Shown here piece by piece: positions 47,094 to 56,076 of a DNA stretch of 64,000 nucleotides. The stretch lies in the NCBI RefSeq assembly GCF_030064675.1, contig NZ_CP116413.1, positions 3,938,001 to 4,002,000 of the forward strand. The letters are read 5' to 3'. The notes under the pieces are model-generated. The model searched no databases. It was not told the DNA's origin and saw only the letters and a list, made by a program, of their open reading frames with translations. The translations under genes and the position numbers were made by a program. Numbering within the stretch: the stretch's first letter is position 1; the number at the start of each line of letters is the position of its first letter. The stretch is from Crossiella sp. CA-258035 (GTDB taxonomy: Bacteria > Actinomycetota > Actinomycetes > Mycobacteriales > Pseudonocardiaceae).

Positions 47094-48902
47094 ATGCGCG
47101 AGTTCACCGCCGCCCCGCGGTATCCGGTTCCAGCCCACGGCGGAGTGGTGGAGCTGGTCTACGGCAACGCCGCCGCCGAACCCGGCCGGGAGGCATTTCG
47201 CCGCAAGGTCGACGGGCGCTGGGTCCCGGTCACCGCGGGGGAGTTCGCCGAGCAGGTGACCGCGGTGGCCAGGGGTTTGCTGGCCAGCGGCATCGCCGCC
47301 GGGGACCGGGTCGGCCTGCTGTCGGCCACCCGGTACGAGTGGACGCTGCTGGACTTCGCGCTGTGGGCGGTGGGCGCGGTGCCGGTGCCCGTCTACGTCA
47401 CCTCCTCCGCCGAGCAGATCCAGTGGATCCTGGCCGACTCCGGCGCGGCGGCGGTGCTGGTGGAGACCGCCGAGCACGAGGCCGTGGTCAACGGCCTGCG
47501 CCCGGAGCTGCCGGAGCTGGGCTGCCTGTGGCGGATCGAGCCCGATGCCACCACGCCGGGCGCGGTGGCCGAGCTGGTCGCCGCGGGGGAGCGGGTGGCG
47601 GCAACCGAGGTGGTCCGGCGGCGGCGCCTGGTCGACCCGGCGGACGTCGCGACGATCATCTACACCTCCGGCACCACCGGCCGCCCCAAGGGCTGCGTGC
47701 TCACCCACGCCAACTGCTTCGCCGAGGCCGGCGGCGCCTTCGAGCTGCTGCGCCCGATGTTCGAGGGCGTAGCGGGGGAGGGCGCCTCGACCCTGTTGTT
47801 CCTGCCGCTGGCGCACGTCTTCGGCCGGATGGTGCAGCTGGGCGCGGTGCTCTCCGGCGCGGTCCTGGGCCACAGTGGCGACATCAAGACCCTGCTGCCC
47901 GACCTGGCCGCGTTCCGGCCGACCTTCGTGCTGTCCGTGCCGTATGTGCTGGAGAAGGTCTACAACACCGCCGCGCACAAGGCGCACGCCGCGGGCCGGG
48001 GCCGCCTGTTCGACACCGCGGTGGCCACCGCCATCGCCTACTCCGAAGCGGAGAAACCCGGTCTGGGCCTGAGAATCCGGCACGCGCTGTTCGACCGGCT
48101 GGTCTACCGCAAGCTGCGTGCCGCGTTCGGCGGCCGCTGCCGGTACGCGATCTCCGGCGGCGCCCCGCTCGGCGCGCGGCTGACCCACTTCTACCGCGGC
48201 ATCGGCCTGACCGTGTTCGAGGGCTACGGCCTCACCGAGACCACCGCGGCCGCCACCCTCAACTCCCTGGACGCCTACCGGCCCGGCACGGTCGGCCGCC
48301 CGGTGCCCGGCACCTCCATCCGGATCAGCGAGGACGGCGAGGTGCTCATCAAGGGCGGCGTGGTCTTCCCCGGCTACTGGCACGACGAAACCGCCACCGC
48401 ACAGGCGTTCCCGGCCCAGGACTGGTTCGCCACCGGCGACCTCGGCGAGCTGGACGAGGACGGTTTCCTGCGGATCACCGGGCGCAAGAAGGAGATCCTG
48501 GTGACCAGCGGCGGCAAGAACGTCGCGCCCGCGGTGATCGAGGACCGGATCACCGCGCACCCGCTGATCGCGCACGCCGTGGTCGTCGGCGACGCGCAGA
48601 AGTACATCGCCGCCCTGATCACCATCGACCAGGAGCACTTCCCGCAGTGGAAGACCCGTGCGGGCAAACCGGAAACCGCCACCGTGGCCGAGCTCGCGGA
48701 TGACCCCGACCTGCGCGCGGAGGTCCAGCAGGCCATCGACTCCGGCAACCAGGCCGTCTCCACCGCGGAGTCGGTGCGCCGGTTCCGGGTGCTGCCCGCG
48801 GAGTTCACCCCGGAGACCGGCCACCTCACCCCGTCGCTGAAGCTGCGCCGCGCGGTGATCATGCAGGACTTCGCCGAGGACGTGGCGGGCCTGTACGCCT
48901 AG
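47094..48902 (+). CDS. Long-chain fatty-acid-CoA ligase (FadD15-like)
   Basis: 602 residues. Adenylate-forming enzyme that joins fatty acids to CoA using ATP. The P-loop is IIYTSGTTGRPKGC near residue 185, then VFEGYGLTETTAAATLN near 380 and the core motif TGDLGELDEDGFLRITGRKKEI near 448, followed by the C-terminal Lys region PAVIEDRITAHPLI. Length and motif pattern match actinobacterial FadD15. GAGGGA precedes the ATG. Divergent from a PucR-type regulator and followed by a methyltransferase gene 9 bp downstream. Next to secreted lipase genes, so use of released fatty acids is plausible. Confidence 0.93.
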   Translation: MREFTAAPRYPVPAHGGVVELVYGNAAAEPGREAFRRKVDGRWVPVTAGEFAEQVTAVARGLLASGIAAGDRVGLLSATRYEWTLLDFALWAVGAVPVPVYVTSSAEQIQWILADSGAAAVLVETAEHEAVVNGLRPELPELGCLWRIEPDATTPGAVAELVAAGERVAATEVVRRRRLVDPADVATIIYTSGTTGRPKGCVLTHANCFAEAGGAFELLRPMFEGVAGEGASTLLFLPLAHVFGRMVQLGAVLSGAVLGHSGDIKTLLPDLAAFRPTFVLSVPYVLEKVYNTAAHKAHAAGRGRLFDTAVATAIAYSEAEKPGLGLRIRHALFDRLVYRKLRAAFGGRCRYAISGGAPLGARLTHFYRGIGLTVFEGYGLTETTAAATLNSLDAYRPGTVGRPVPGTSIRISEDGEVLIKGGVVFPGYWHDETATAQAFPAQDWFATGDLGELDEDGFLRITGRKKEILVTSGGKNVAPAVIEDRITAHPLIAHAVVVGDAQKYIAALITIDQEHFPQWKTRAGKPETATVAELADDPDLRAEVQQAIDSGNQAVSTAESVRRFRVLPAEFTPETGHLTPSLKLRRAVIMQDFAEDVAGLYA

Positions 48903-48911
48903 GCTGGCCGG

Positions 48912-49532
48912 GTGTCGCCCTACTGGAACACCAATGTCGCCCGGCATCCGGACATCCTGCGCGCGGTCCCCGAGGGTTGCCGCCAGGCCCTGGACGTCGG
49001 CTGTGGCGACGGGCTGCTCGCCCGGAAACTGACCGGCAGGGCCGAGCGGGTCACCGGAGTGGACAGCTCACCGAGGATGATCGCGCTGGCCCGCGAGCTC
49101 TCCGGCGGCCACCCGGATCTCGACTTCATCGAGGGCGACTTCCTTGCGGCGGAACTTCCGTTGGCGGGCTACGACTTCATCTGCTCGGTGGCCACCGTCC
49201 ACCACGTGGATCTGACGCAGGCCCTCATCCGGCTGCGCGACCTGCTGTGCCCCGGCGGCACCCTGGTCGTGGTCGCACTCGCCCGCTCGGTGACCCCGGC
49301 CGAGCGGGCGTTCGCGGTCGCGGCCACCCCGGTGGTGTGGACGGTGAAGCGACTTCGCCGCGCGCACGGCCCGGACGGCATGCCGGGCGCACAGCCAACC
49401 TTGAGCTACGGGCAGGTGCGGGCCACCGCGCAACGGCTGCTGCCCGGCGTGCGCTACCGCAGGCACCTGCTCCGCCGGTACTCCCTGGTGTGGACCAAAC
49501 CCGCGGTCACTCCCGCACCGCCGACCGGATGA
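48912..49532 (+). CDS. Class I SAM-dependent methyltransferase
   Basis: 206 residues. Rossmann-type methyltransferase: motif I ALDVGCGDGLLARKL, motif II TGVDSSPRMI, then FICSVATVHHVDL and PGGTLVVVALARS. Substrate is not predictable. GTG start at 48912, 9 bp after the acyl-CoA ligase stop, so probably in one transcript. The stop overlaps the convergent decarboxylase gene by 26 bp. Confidence 0.88.
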   Translation: MSPYWNTNVARHPDILRAVPEGCRQALDVGCGDGLLARKLTGRAERVTGVDSSPRMIALARELSGGHPDLDFIEGDFLAAELPLAGYDFICSVATVHHVDLTQALIRLRDLLCPGGTLVVVALARSVTPAERAFAVAATPVVWTVKRLRRAHGPDGMPGAQPTLSYGQVRATAQRLLPGVRYRRHLLRRYSLVWTKPAVTPAPPTG

Positions 49533-50871
49533 TCTCGACCGCCTCGGCCACCCGGTCGGCGTCCGTGCGGTGGCTGAGCACGCACAGCCGCAGCAGGAAC
49601 CGGCCGTCCAACCGGGTGCTGGACAGGAAGACCCGTTGGGTGGCGTTGATCCGGGCGAGCAACCGCTGGTTGTCCGCATCCGATCCGTGCCGCAGCGCGA
49701 AAACGTTCACCGTCAGGTCCGGGCGCACCGGAACGTCCACTTCGGACAGTGCGGACAGCTCGCGGTGCACCAGCTCGGCCAGGTCCAGCTTCTCCGTCAG
49801 CGCGCGGCGGAACGCGCCAGCTCCGTGCAGGTGCAGCGGCAGCCACAGCCGCAGGCCGCGGAACTCCCTGGTCAGCTCGGGGCCGAGGTCGCAGAAGTCC
49901 GGCGGCCACGGGTCACGCTGGAGGTCCTGGAGGTAGCTGGCCTCGACCGTGTGCGCGGCGCGCAGCGCGGCCGGGTCGCGGACCAGCAGGACGCCGGTGC
50001 CGTAGGGCAGGAACATCGCCTTGTGCGGGTCGAAGGTGATGGAGTCGGCCAGCTCGATGCCGCGCAGGCGTTCCCGGCCGCGTGCGGTGAGCTGGAAGCC
50101 GCCGCCGTAGGCCGCGTCGACGTGGAACCACAGGCCGTGCCGCCCGGCCAGCGCGGCCAGCTCCGGCAGCGGGTCGATGGTGCCGGTGCTGGTGCTGCCC
50201 GCGGTGCCTGCCAGCAGGAACGGCCGGTGGCCCGCGGCGAGGTCGGCGCGGACCATCTCCTCGGCGGCGGCCGGGTCCATCCGGTGCTCGGCGGTCACCG
50301 GCACCACCCGCACCTGCTCGGCGCGCAGCCCGGCGATCAGCGCGGCCTTGGCCACGCTGAGGTGGGTGTGCTCGGTGACGTAGAGCGTGCCCCGCTCGTG
50401 CCCGGGACCGAGCCGGTCGTGCCGGGCCGCGACCAGCGCGGACAGGGTGGCCGGCGACCCGCCGGTGGTGATCAGTCCGCCCGCGGCGGCGGGCAGGCCG
50501 AACTCCCGGCACAGCCACTGGAGCACGCTGTCCTCCAGCGCGACCAGGTCCGGCGCCATCGAGCTGACCCCGGTGAACCGGTTGACCACGGTGGCCAGGA
50601 ACTCGCCGATCGCCGCGGAAACCAGTCCGCCAGCGGGGAAGTAGGCCAGGTAGCCCGGTCCGGCGGTCTCCACCGCGTTGGCCGCCGCGGTGCGGAAGAC
50701 CGACAGCAGCTCGGCGAACTCACCCGGTTCCTCGGCCGGTGGGTCGAACGGTTTTGGCTCCGTCGTGGCCGAGGCGGGCGCCGAGGGCAGTCCGGCGAGG
50801 AACTCGGTGGTCAGATCGCCGGTGGCGGTCAGCATCGCGGCCAGCTCCGCGGGGCAGGGGTCCCAAGACAT
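49507..50871 (-). CDS. PLP-dependent decarboxylase (group II, aromatic-amino-acid type)
   Basis: 454 residues. Pyridoxal-phosphate enzyme of the DDC/glutamate decarboxylase group. The N-terminal gate HPGYLAYFP-like segment (PGYLAYFPAGGLV), the cofactor region TTGGSPATL, the aspartate pocket HVDAAYGGGF and the Schiff-base Lys in FDPHKAMFLPYG (about residue 284) are all present. It probably makes an aromatic or other amine in the cytoplasm. A 26-bp overlap with the convergent methyltransferase. Separated by 41 bp from an AraC-type gene encoded on the same strand upstream. Confidence 0.92.
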   Translation of the reverse strand: MSWDPCPAELAAMLTATGDLTTEFLAGLPSAPASATTEPKPFDPPAEEPGEFAELLSVFRTAAANAVETAGPGYLAYFPAGGLVSAAIGEFLATVVNRFTGVSSMAPDLVALEDSVLQWLCREFGLPAAAGGLITTGGSPATLSALVAARHDRLGPGHERGTLYVTEHTHLSVAKAALIAGLRAEQVRVVPVTAEHRMDPAAAEEMVRADLAAGHRPFLLAGTAGSTSTGTIDPLPELAALAGRHGLWFHVDAAYGGGFQLTARGRERLRGIELADSITFDPHKAMFLPYGTGVLLVRDPAALRAAHTVEASYLQDLQRDPWPPDFCDLGPELTREFRGLRLWLPLHLHGAGAFRRALTEKLDLAELVHRELSALSEVDVPVRPDLTVNVFALRHGSDADNQRLLARINATQRVFLSSTRLDGRFLLRLCVLSHRTDADRVAEAVEIIRSAVRE

Positions 50872-50912
50872 GGGCGCACCCTAGGAACCGCGTGGCGGCC
50901 CGGTCTTGTACG

Positions 50913-51734
50913 TTATTGCGCCCGGCCGCGCAGGTAGCCGCCCGGCGCGACCCCGACGATCCGCCGGAAGTGCCGGGACAGGTGCGCCTGGTCGACAAAC
51001 CCGACCTCGGCGGCGGTCTCGGCCGGTCGGCTGCCCGCCTCCAGCAACGCCCGGCTGCGCCGCACCCGTTCCTGGTTGAGGTAGGCGTGCGGCGGCAGGC
51101 CGAACCGCTCGCGGAACCCGCGCAGCAGCGCGAACCGCCCCAGGCCGACCTCGGCGGCCAGCTCGTCCAGGCTCGGCGGCCGGGCCATCCGCGCCAGCAG
51201 CACCTGCCGCGCCCGCTCCAGCCCGCGCAGGTCCGCCCGGACCGGCGACTGCTCCCGCGGCTGAGTGCCCCGCCGCTGCCAGAACAGCTGGATCGCCTGG
51301 TACAGCAGGGTTTCCGAGCTGAGGTGGGCCTCGTGCTCGGCGGCCCGGTGCGCGGCCAGCAGCGCCCCGGCGATGTCCCGGTCGTAGCTGGGATCGCGCT
51401 GGAAGGCCGGGGTGCCGGTGGGGCCGCCGAGCTCCCGCACGACCGCCGACACCAGCTCGACCGAGGGGTAGAGCACGCGGTAGGCCCAGCCCTGCTCGTC
51501 GGCGGCCTGTCCGCTGTGCACCTCGCCGGGGTGCACGCACACGCTGCCGCCCGCGCCGATCACCAGCGCGCCGGCGCCCGCGTGCAGCACCTCGGCGCCG
51601 CGCCGCACCACGCCGATGGCGTAGGTGTCGTGGCTGTGCCGGGTGAAGGCGTGCCTGCGGTACCGGGCGGCCAGCAGGTCCAGCCCGGGCACGCTCGGAT
51701 GCCGCCAGTACCGCGCGGGCTCGGCCGTCGCCAC
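50913..51734 (-). CDS. AraC-family transcriptional regulator
   Basis: 273 residues. N-terminal cupin sensing domain (AFTRHSHDTYAIGVV, VHPGEVHSG) and C-terminal AraC double helix-turn-helix (SLDELAAEVGLGRFALLRGF and AETAAEVGFVDQAHLSRHFRR). Encoded on the same strand 41 bp ahead of the decarboxylase, so the two may be co-transcribed and the regulator may control the amine pathway or a transporter not in this window. Effector unknown. Confidence 0.88.
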   Translation of the reverse strand: MATAEPARYWRHPSVPGLDLLAARYRRHAFTRHSHDTYAIGVVRRGAEVLHAGAGALVIGAGGSVCVHPGEVHSGQAADEQGWAYRVLYPSVELVSAVVRELGGPTGTPAFQRDPSYDRDIAGALLAAHRAAEHEAHLSSETLLYQAIQLFWQRRGTQPREQSPVRADLRGLERARQVLLARMARPPSLDELAAEVGLGRFALLRGFRERFGLPPHAYLNQERVRRSRALLEAGSRPAETAAEVGFVDQAHLSRHFRRIVGVAPGGYLRGRAQ

Positions 51735-51766
51735 CCCGCCACCGTACGTCGCCCGGCAGGGCTTTG

Positions 51767-52732
51767 TTAGGTGTCGTTGAGCTGGGGGCGTCCACCCCGT
51801 GAGCGGCCCAGCGGGTGATCAGCCGGTGCCGCGCGGCAAGGTGGCGGCCTCAGGCCGCCGGCGTCGATGTCCTCGACGAGGGTGGGGCCGGTCGGCATCC
51901 AGCCGAGCAGGCGTTGCGTCGCCGTGCTGGTCGCGGCCAGGTCCATGCCGAAGAACCCGCCGATCCAGCCGAAGTGGCCCGCGACGTCGTCGGGCGCGAT
52001 CGAGGCGACAGGCAGGTCCAGCGCCCGGCCGAGCGCCTCGGCGATCTCGCGGGTCGGCACGCCCTCCTCGGCGACCGCGTGGACCCGCGCACCGGCCGGG
52101 GCCTTGGCCAGTGCGCGGGCGACGAGCCGCGCGGCGTCGGAGCGGTGGACGGCGGCCCAGCGGTTGGTGCCGTCACCCGGGTAGCCGGAGACGCCGCGCT
52201 CCCGCGCGACCGCGGCGATGGTGGAGATGAACCCGCGGTCGAAGGCGCCGTGGACGGTCGGTGAGAACCGCAGGCTGACCGTGTGGACCCCGCGCTCGAC
52301 GAACCCGAGCGCGAGGTTCTCGGAGCCACCCCGCATCGTGTCGGGGCCGTGGTGCGGAGACGGGTCGTCCTCGGTGGCCGGGCGGCCGCTGACCAGTCCG
52401 GCGACCCCCGACGCGAGCAGGAATGGGCGGTTGCTTCCGGCGAGCGCCTCCCCGATGGTCTGCACGGCGGCCCGTTCGGCCGCGTCCGGCGCGGCCGGGG
52501 TTGACCGATCGTTGTTCGCGAAGTGCAGCACTGCATCGGCGGCCTCCGCGCCACGACGGAGACCGGGGAGGTCCTCCAGATCGCCGCGCTGCACGCGAAT
52601 GCCCTTGGCCTCCAGCGCCGACGCCGCCGCGTCGGACCGGGCGAGGGCGGTGACGGCGTGGCCGTCGGCGAGCAGCTCGTCGACGGCGGCGGAGCCGATC
52701 CAGCCGGATGCCCCGGTGACGAATACCTGCAT
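51767..52732 (-). CDS. NAD(P)-dependent epimerase/dehydratase (extended SDR)
   Basis: 321 residues. Rossmann N-terminus VFVTGASGWIGSAAVDELLA (G-x-x-G-x-x-G), RFSPTVHG in place of the usual Tyr-x-x-x-Lys area, and a YPGDGTNRWAAVHRSDAARL segment seen in atypical NAD-dependent epimerases (NmrA/YwnB-like group of 3-beta-HSD relatives). The last 30 residues (CRAAPADHPLGRSRGG) look like an unstructured tail. It is divergent from a TetR-type gene, with a strong inverted repeat between, so it is the likely target of that repressor. Confidence 0.85.
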   Translation of the reverse strand: MQVFVTGASGWIGSAAVDELLADGHAVTALARSDAAASALEAKGIRVQRGDLEDLPGLRRGAEAADAVLHFANNDRSTPAAPDAAERAAVQTIGEALAGSNRPFLLASGVAGLVSGRPATEDDPSPHHGPDTMRGGSENLALGFVERGVHTVSLRFSPTVHGAFDRGFISTIAAVARERGVSGYPGDGTNRWAAVHRSDAARLVARALAKAPAGARVHAVAEEGVPTREIAEALGRALDLPVASIAPDDVAGHFGWIGGFFGMDLAATSTATQRLLGWMPTGPTLVEDIDAGGLRPPPCRAAPADHPLGRSRGGRPQLNDT

Positions 52733-52750
52733 GATGGGTTCCTTCCCCGT

Positions 52751-52782
52751 GATGTCAGTGACTGATGTCGGTCACTGACATC
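52751..52782. promoter_or_regulatory. Inverted-repeat operator between epimerase and TetR genes
   Basis: GATGTCAGTGAC (52751-52762) and GTCACTGACATC (52771-52782) are perfect 12-nt inverted arms separated by 8 bp. A partial third copy (AGTCAGTCGCTGCCATC) follows from 52797, ahead of the TetR start at 52829. The block is well placed to repress both divergent genes through the TetR protein. Confidence 0.75.
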
Positions 52783-52828
52783 ACTGTACACGCGAAGTCA
52801 GTCGCTGCCATCACATACACTTGGCGTC

Positions 52829-53419
52829 ATGGCCCGATGGCAGCCCGGCACGAGCGCGCGACTGCAGTCCGCGGCCTTCGAGCTGTTCGCCAGTCGCGGC
52901 TACGAGCAGACGACGGCCGCCGAGATCGCCCGATCCGTCGGTCTCACCGAGAGAACCTTCTTCCGCCACTTCAGCGACAAGCGCGAGGTGATCTTCAGCG
53001 GGCAGGAGCAGCTGACCGAGGCGATCCTCGGTGGCATCGCGGCTGCGCCGGAAGGCGCGACGCCGATGGAGCTGATCGCCACCGCCCTGGAATCGGCGGC
53101 CGGGTTCTTCCCCGGCGACCGTCGCGAAGACTCCCGGCTGCGGCAGTCGGTGATCGACCAGAACCCGGCCCTGCAGGAGCGGGAGCGGCACAAGATGTCG
53201 GTGCTGGCGTCGACGATCGCCGAGGCGCTGCGCGCACGGGGCGTCGCGGAACCGGCGGCGACTCTGGCCGGGCAGTCGGCAGGCATGGTGTTCGGCATCG
53301 CGTTCGCCCAGTGGATCCGCGAGGGCGAGGAGCGCTCGCTCGCGGAGATCGAGCTGGAACTGTTGGCCGAGCTGCGCGGGCTGACCGGGGTGCCGCCCGC
53401 TCGCCCGGTCGCCCGGTGA
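52829..53419 (+). CDS. TetR-family regulator
   Basis: 196 residues. TetR helix-turn-helix (LQSAAFELFASRGYEQTT, then AEIARSVGLTERTFFRHFSDK) and an all-helical ligand-binding half with a C-terminal dimerisation helix (GMVFGIAFAQWIREGEERSLAEIE). Close to the MftR-like TetR group of mycobacteria and streptomycetes. Divergent from the epimerase gene; the operator at 52751 is its likely binding site. Confidence 0.9.
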   Translation: MARWQPGTSARLQSAAFELFASRGYEQTTAAEIARSVGLTERTFFRHFSDKREVIFSGQEQLTEAILGGIAAAPEGATPMELIATALESAAGFFPGDRREDSRLRQSVIDQNPALQERERHKMSVLASTIAEALRARGVAEPAATLAGQSAGMVFGIAFAQWIREGEERSLAEIELELLAELRGLTGVPPARPVAR

Positions 53420-53513
53420 TCGACTGGCCACTGCCACACCTGCCGGCAACCCGTTCCGGCCGGCACGCACCAGGGCAACGACACCTGACAAAGCCCTACT
53501 AGGGTCCTGCGGC

Positions 53514-54131
53514 ATGACGGTGATGACGTTGGCGATCCAGGAGCGCGCCGAGTTCGCCGACTTCCTGGACACCCTGACCCCCGAGCAGTGGGCCGCGCAG
53601 ACCCTGTGCTCCGGCTGGACCACCCGCGAGCTGGTCGCGCACGTGATCAGCTACGACGACGCCGGCTTCGCGGGCTCCTTCCGGCGGCTGGCCCGCGGCC
53701 GGTTCTCCCTGGCCCGGACCAACCAGCTCGGCGTGACCGAGTACTCGGTCAACAGCCCGGCGGAACTGGTCGGCCTGCTGCGCACCCATCGGCGGCCGCG
53801 CGGGCTGACCGCGGCCTTCGGCGGCATGATCGCGCTGGTGGACGGGCTGATCCACCAGCAGGACATCCGCCGCCCGCTCGGCCTGCCCCGCGAGATCCCG
53901 GCCGAGCGGCTGCGCACCGCGCTGCGGCTGGCGCTGCTGGCACCGCCGCTCGGCGCCTTCAGCCGGGTCCGCGGTCTTCGCCTGGTGGCTGCTGACCTGG
54001 ACTTCACCCGGGGGTCCGGGCCTGAGGTGCGCGGACCGGGTGAGGCGCTGCTGATGGCCGTGTCCGGGCGGGGGCACGCGCTCGACGAGCTGTCCGGTCC
54101 CGGGGTGCCGCTGCTGGCCCAGCGGGTCTGA
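53514..54131 (+). CDS. Maleylpyruvate-isomerase-like (DinB-fold) protein
   Basis: 205 residues. Four-helix DinB/MDMPI_N-type bundle: WTTRELVAHVISYDD near residue 45 and VDGLIHQQDIRRPLGLPREIP near 105 include His and Asp residues that bind a metal in mycothiol-dependent isomerases of this superfamily. Actinobacterial members of this TIGR03083-like family mostly have unknown substrates. The ATG starts shortly after a PucR-independent spacer. Function is inferred from fold only. Confidence 0.8.
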   Translation: MTVMTLAIQERAEFADFLDTLTPEQWAAQTLCSGWTTRELVAHVISYDDAGFAGSFRRLARGRFSLARTNQLGVTEYSVNSPAELVGLLRTHRRPRGLTAAFGGMIALVDGLIHQQDIRRPLGLPREIPAERLRTALRLALLAPPLGAFSRVRGLRLVAADLDFTRGSGPEVRGPGEALLMAVSGRGHALDELSGPGVPLLAQRV

Positions 54132-54139
54132 CCGCGCGG

Positions 54140-54622
54140 CTACTGCTGAGCGGGCTGCTTGCGGACGTCCGCCGGGGTGCCGCCGGTCAGCTGCACCAGC
54201 TCGGTGAAGGTAGTGGCGAACAGGGTGTGCCTGGCCCCGCCACCGGCCCACAGCTCCGGGTAGCCGGCCAGTGCGGCGTCGATCAGCGTGGGCAGCGGGG
54301 CGGGGTGGCCGATCGGGGCGACCCCGCCCACCGGCTGGCCGGTGGCCGCCAGCACCACCTCGGGGTCGGCCCGCCTGAGCTTGGCCACGCCGAGCTCCGC
54401 GGCGGCCTTGCGCAGGTCGACCCGGTTCGCGCCGCTGCTGACGATCAGCACCGGTCCCCGGTCGCCGGTGAAGATGAGGCTGTTGGCCACCGCGCCCACC
54501 GGGCAGCCGACCAGTGCCGCGGCGGCCGCGGCGGTGGGCACGTCCTCGGGCAGGGTGACGATCTTGATCTCCCGCGCCAGCACGCTCAACGCGGTCTCCA
54601 CCCTGCGCACGGCCTCCTGCAT
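54140..54622 (-). CDS. YbaK/EbsC-type aminoacyl-tRNA deacylase
   Basis: 160 residues. YbaK/ProX-like editing domain that hydrolyses mischarged aminoacyl-tRNA (for example Cys-tRNA-Pro or Ala-tRNA-Pro). Visible conserved parts are PVGAVANSLIFTGDRGPVLIVSSGANRVDLRKAAA, and the C-terminal GGVAPIGH with PTLIDAALAGYPELWAGGGA. The conserved Lys near the start of strand 3 that is typical of the family is replaced by the N-S-L-I-F pattern, which is the usual stand-alone variant. Convergent with the preceding isomerase-like gene. Confidence 0.85.
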   Translation of the reverse strand: MQEAVRRVETALSVLAREIKIVTLPEDVPTAAAAAALVGCPVGAVANSLIFTGDRGPVLIVSSGANRVDLRKAAAELGVAKLRRADPEVVLAATGQPVGGVAPIGHPAPLPTLIDAALAGYPELWAGGGARHTLFATTFTELVQLTGGTPADVRKQPAQQ

Positions 54623-54747
54623 GACAACCCCTTCCGTTCGCCGCGGAGGTTAGTGTCGCCGGACCGGTCGGTGGAACCGAGTTTCGCCGGATCCACTGTG
54701 GAGCGCGCGTTAGCCGAGTGTCAGGCGGTGTTCTTAGGGTCTGGGCG

Positions 54748-55908
54748 ATGAGCAGCACGGAGGATCGGCCGCCGCGGCCGATCGCGCGCGGGGACGTGGT
54801 GGCGGCCTACTCGGAGCACCTTGGCGAGTGGACCGCCGCCCAGATCACCCGGGTGGAGCGGGCCACCCGGACCGTCGCGGTCCTGGAGCTGGACTGGTCC
54901 GGCCCGGAGCCCTGCTCAGTGGCCGACCTGGGGCCGGAGCTCAAGCCGGCCACCATGACGCCGTCGCCACCGCTGGGGGCGAGGCAGCTGGTGCACAGCC
55001 GGTTGCCGTGGGTGCTGCCGCGCAGTCACAAGGTGATCGGCTCGACCGCGGTGCTGCCGGCCGGGCCGGTGGTCAACGAGTGTCCGATGTGGACACTCGG
55101 GCTGGACCTGGGGCGGCGCAGGCACGGCGCGCACTGGCCCTACCAGGACAGCTGGGTCAACTGCCTGGCCGAGGACCTGGCGCCGATGCTCGACGGCGAA
55201 CCCGACCCGGTGGTGCGGGAGCTGACCGTCGGGGAGATCGAGGAGCTGGACTGCGCCCGGCTGGTCACCCGGTTTCCGTTGCTCACCAGCCTGATCCTGG
55301 TCGGCGACCTGGGCAGGCTGGTCCACCCGGCCAGCCTGAACCGGCTGCGTTCACTGCGCCACCTGACCATCACCGACCTGTCCGGGCCGACCGCGGCCGA
55401 CCGCCTGCTGCCCGGCGAGCTGTCCGCGCTGGAATGGCTGTCCCTGGACCGGGTGCCGATCGACTACGCCGAGGCCGTGGCCGCGGCCTGGCAGGGCGAG
55501 GTGCGGCACGGGGTCGACCTGCGCATCGGCCGGGCCATGGCGCCGGAGTGGTTCGCGGCCAACCGGGACAACCCGTTGCGGGACTGGGAAGGCCGCGCCG
55601 AGCTCGACCAGTACACCTACCAGCGCTGCCTGGTCCAGTACCGGTCCACCAGGGAGGCGGTGCTGGCCGCGCTGGCCGACCAGGCCGGGACGGACCGGCT
55701 GACCGAGCTCGGGCAGGCCTACGGCGCGGCCTTCCGCAGGCTGGACAACGGGATCGGGTTCATCGGCTACGAGGAGACCGGCGTGCTGTGGGAGTCGCTC
55801 AACCGGGTGGTCGAGGAGGCCGCGGCGGGGGCGGACCTGAGCGAGGTCAAGCGGGTGCTGTGGGACGGACTGCGGTCCGGACTGCGGGGTGAACCATCAG
55901 AGTCTTGA
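54748..55908 (+). CDS. Uncharacterised protein with leucine-rich segment
   Basis: 386 residues, cytoplasmic. The N-terminal part is a small beta domain (ARGDVVAAYSEHLGEWTAAQITRVE) similar to those found in actinomycete hypothetical proteins, the middle (about 140-240) has a leucine-rich, repeat-like pattern (TSLILVGDLGRLVHPASLN, LRSLRHLTITDLSG) and the C-terminus is helical (RELGQAYG-type segment, NRVVEEAAAGADLSEV). No named function. The ATG at 54748 is the first start inside a well-coded region; the 10-residue extension from 54718 is unsupported. Confidence 0.7.
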   Translation: MSSTEDRPPRPIARGDVVAAYSEHLGEWTAAQITRVERATRTVAVLELDWSGPEPCSVADLGPELKPATMTPSPPLGARQLVHSRLPWVLPRSHKVIGSTAVLPAGPVVNECPMWTLGLDLGRRRHGAHWPYQDSWVNCLAEDLAPMLDGEPDPVVRELTVGEIEELDCARLVTRFPLLTSLILVGDLGRLVHPASLNRLRSLRHLTITDLSGPTAADRLLPGELSALEWLSLDRVPIDYAEAVAAAWQGEVRHGVDLRIGRAMAPEWFAANRDNPLRDWEGRAELDQYTYQRCLVQYRSTREAVLAALADQAGTDRLTELGQAYGAAFRRLDNGIGFIGYEETGVLWESLNRVVEEAAAGADLSEVKRVLWDGLRSGLRGEPSES

Positions 55909-56076
55909 CCGGCCCCGCGGTGAGGAAATCGTGGTGAGCAGGGCGGATCCGCCGCCGCGTTCAGAGCTTTGACCGTCGCCTCCAGGGAACTGACCGGTGT
56001 CGTTGACGGGGCGCGCCGCCGCTGGTGAGCCTGGGCTTGGACCATTCCCTGCTTGTGGTTCGAGAGGACGACAACG

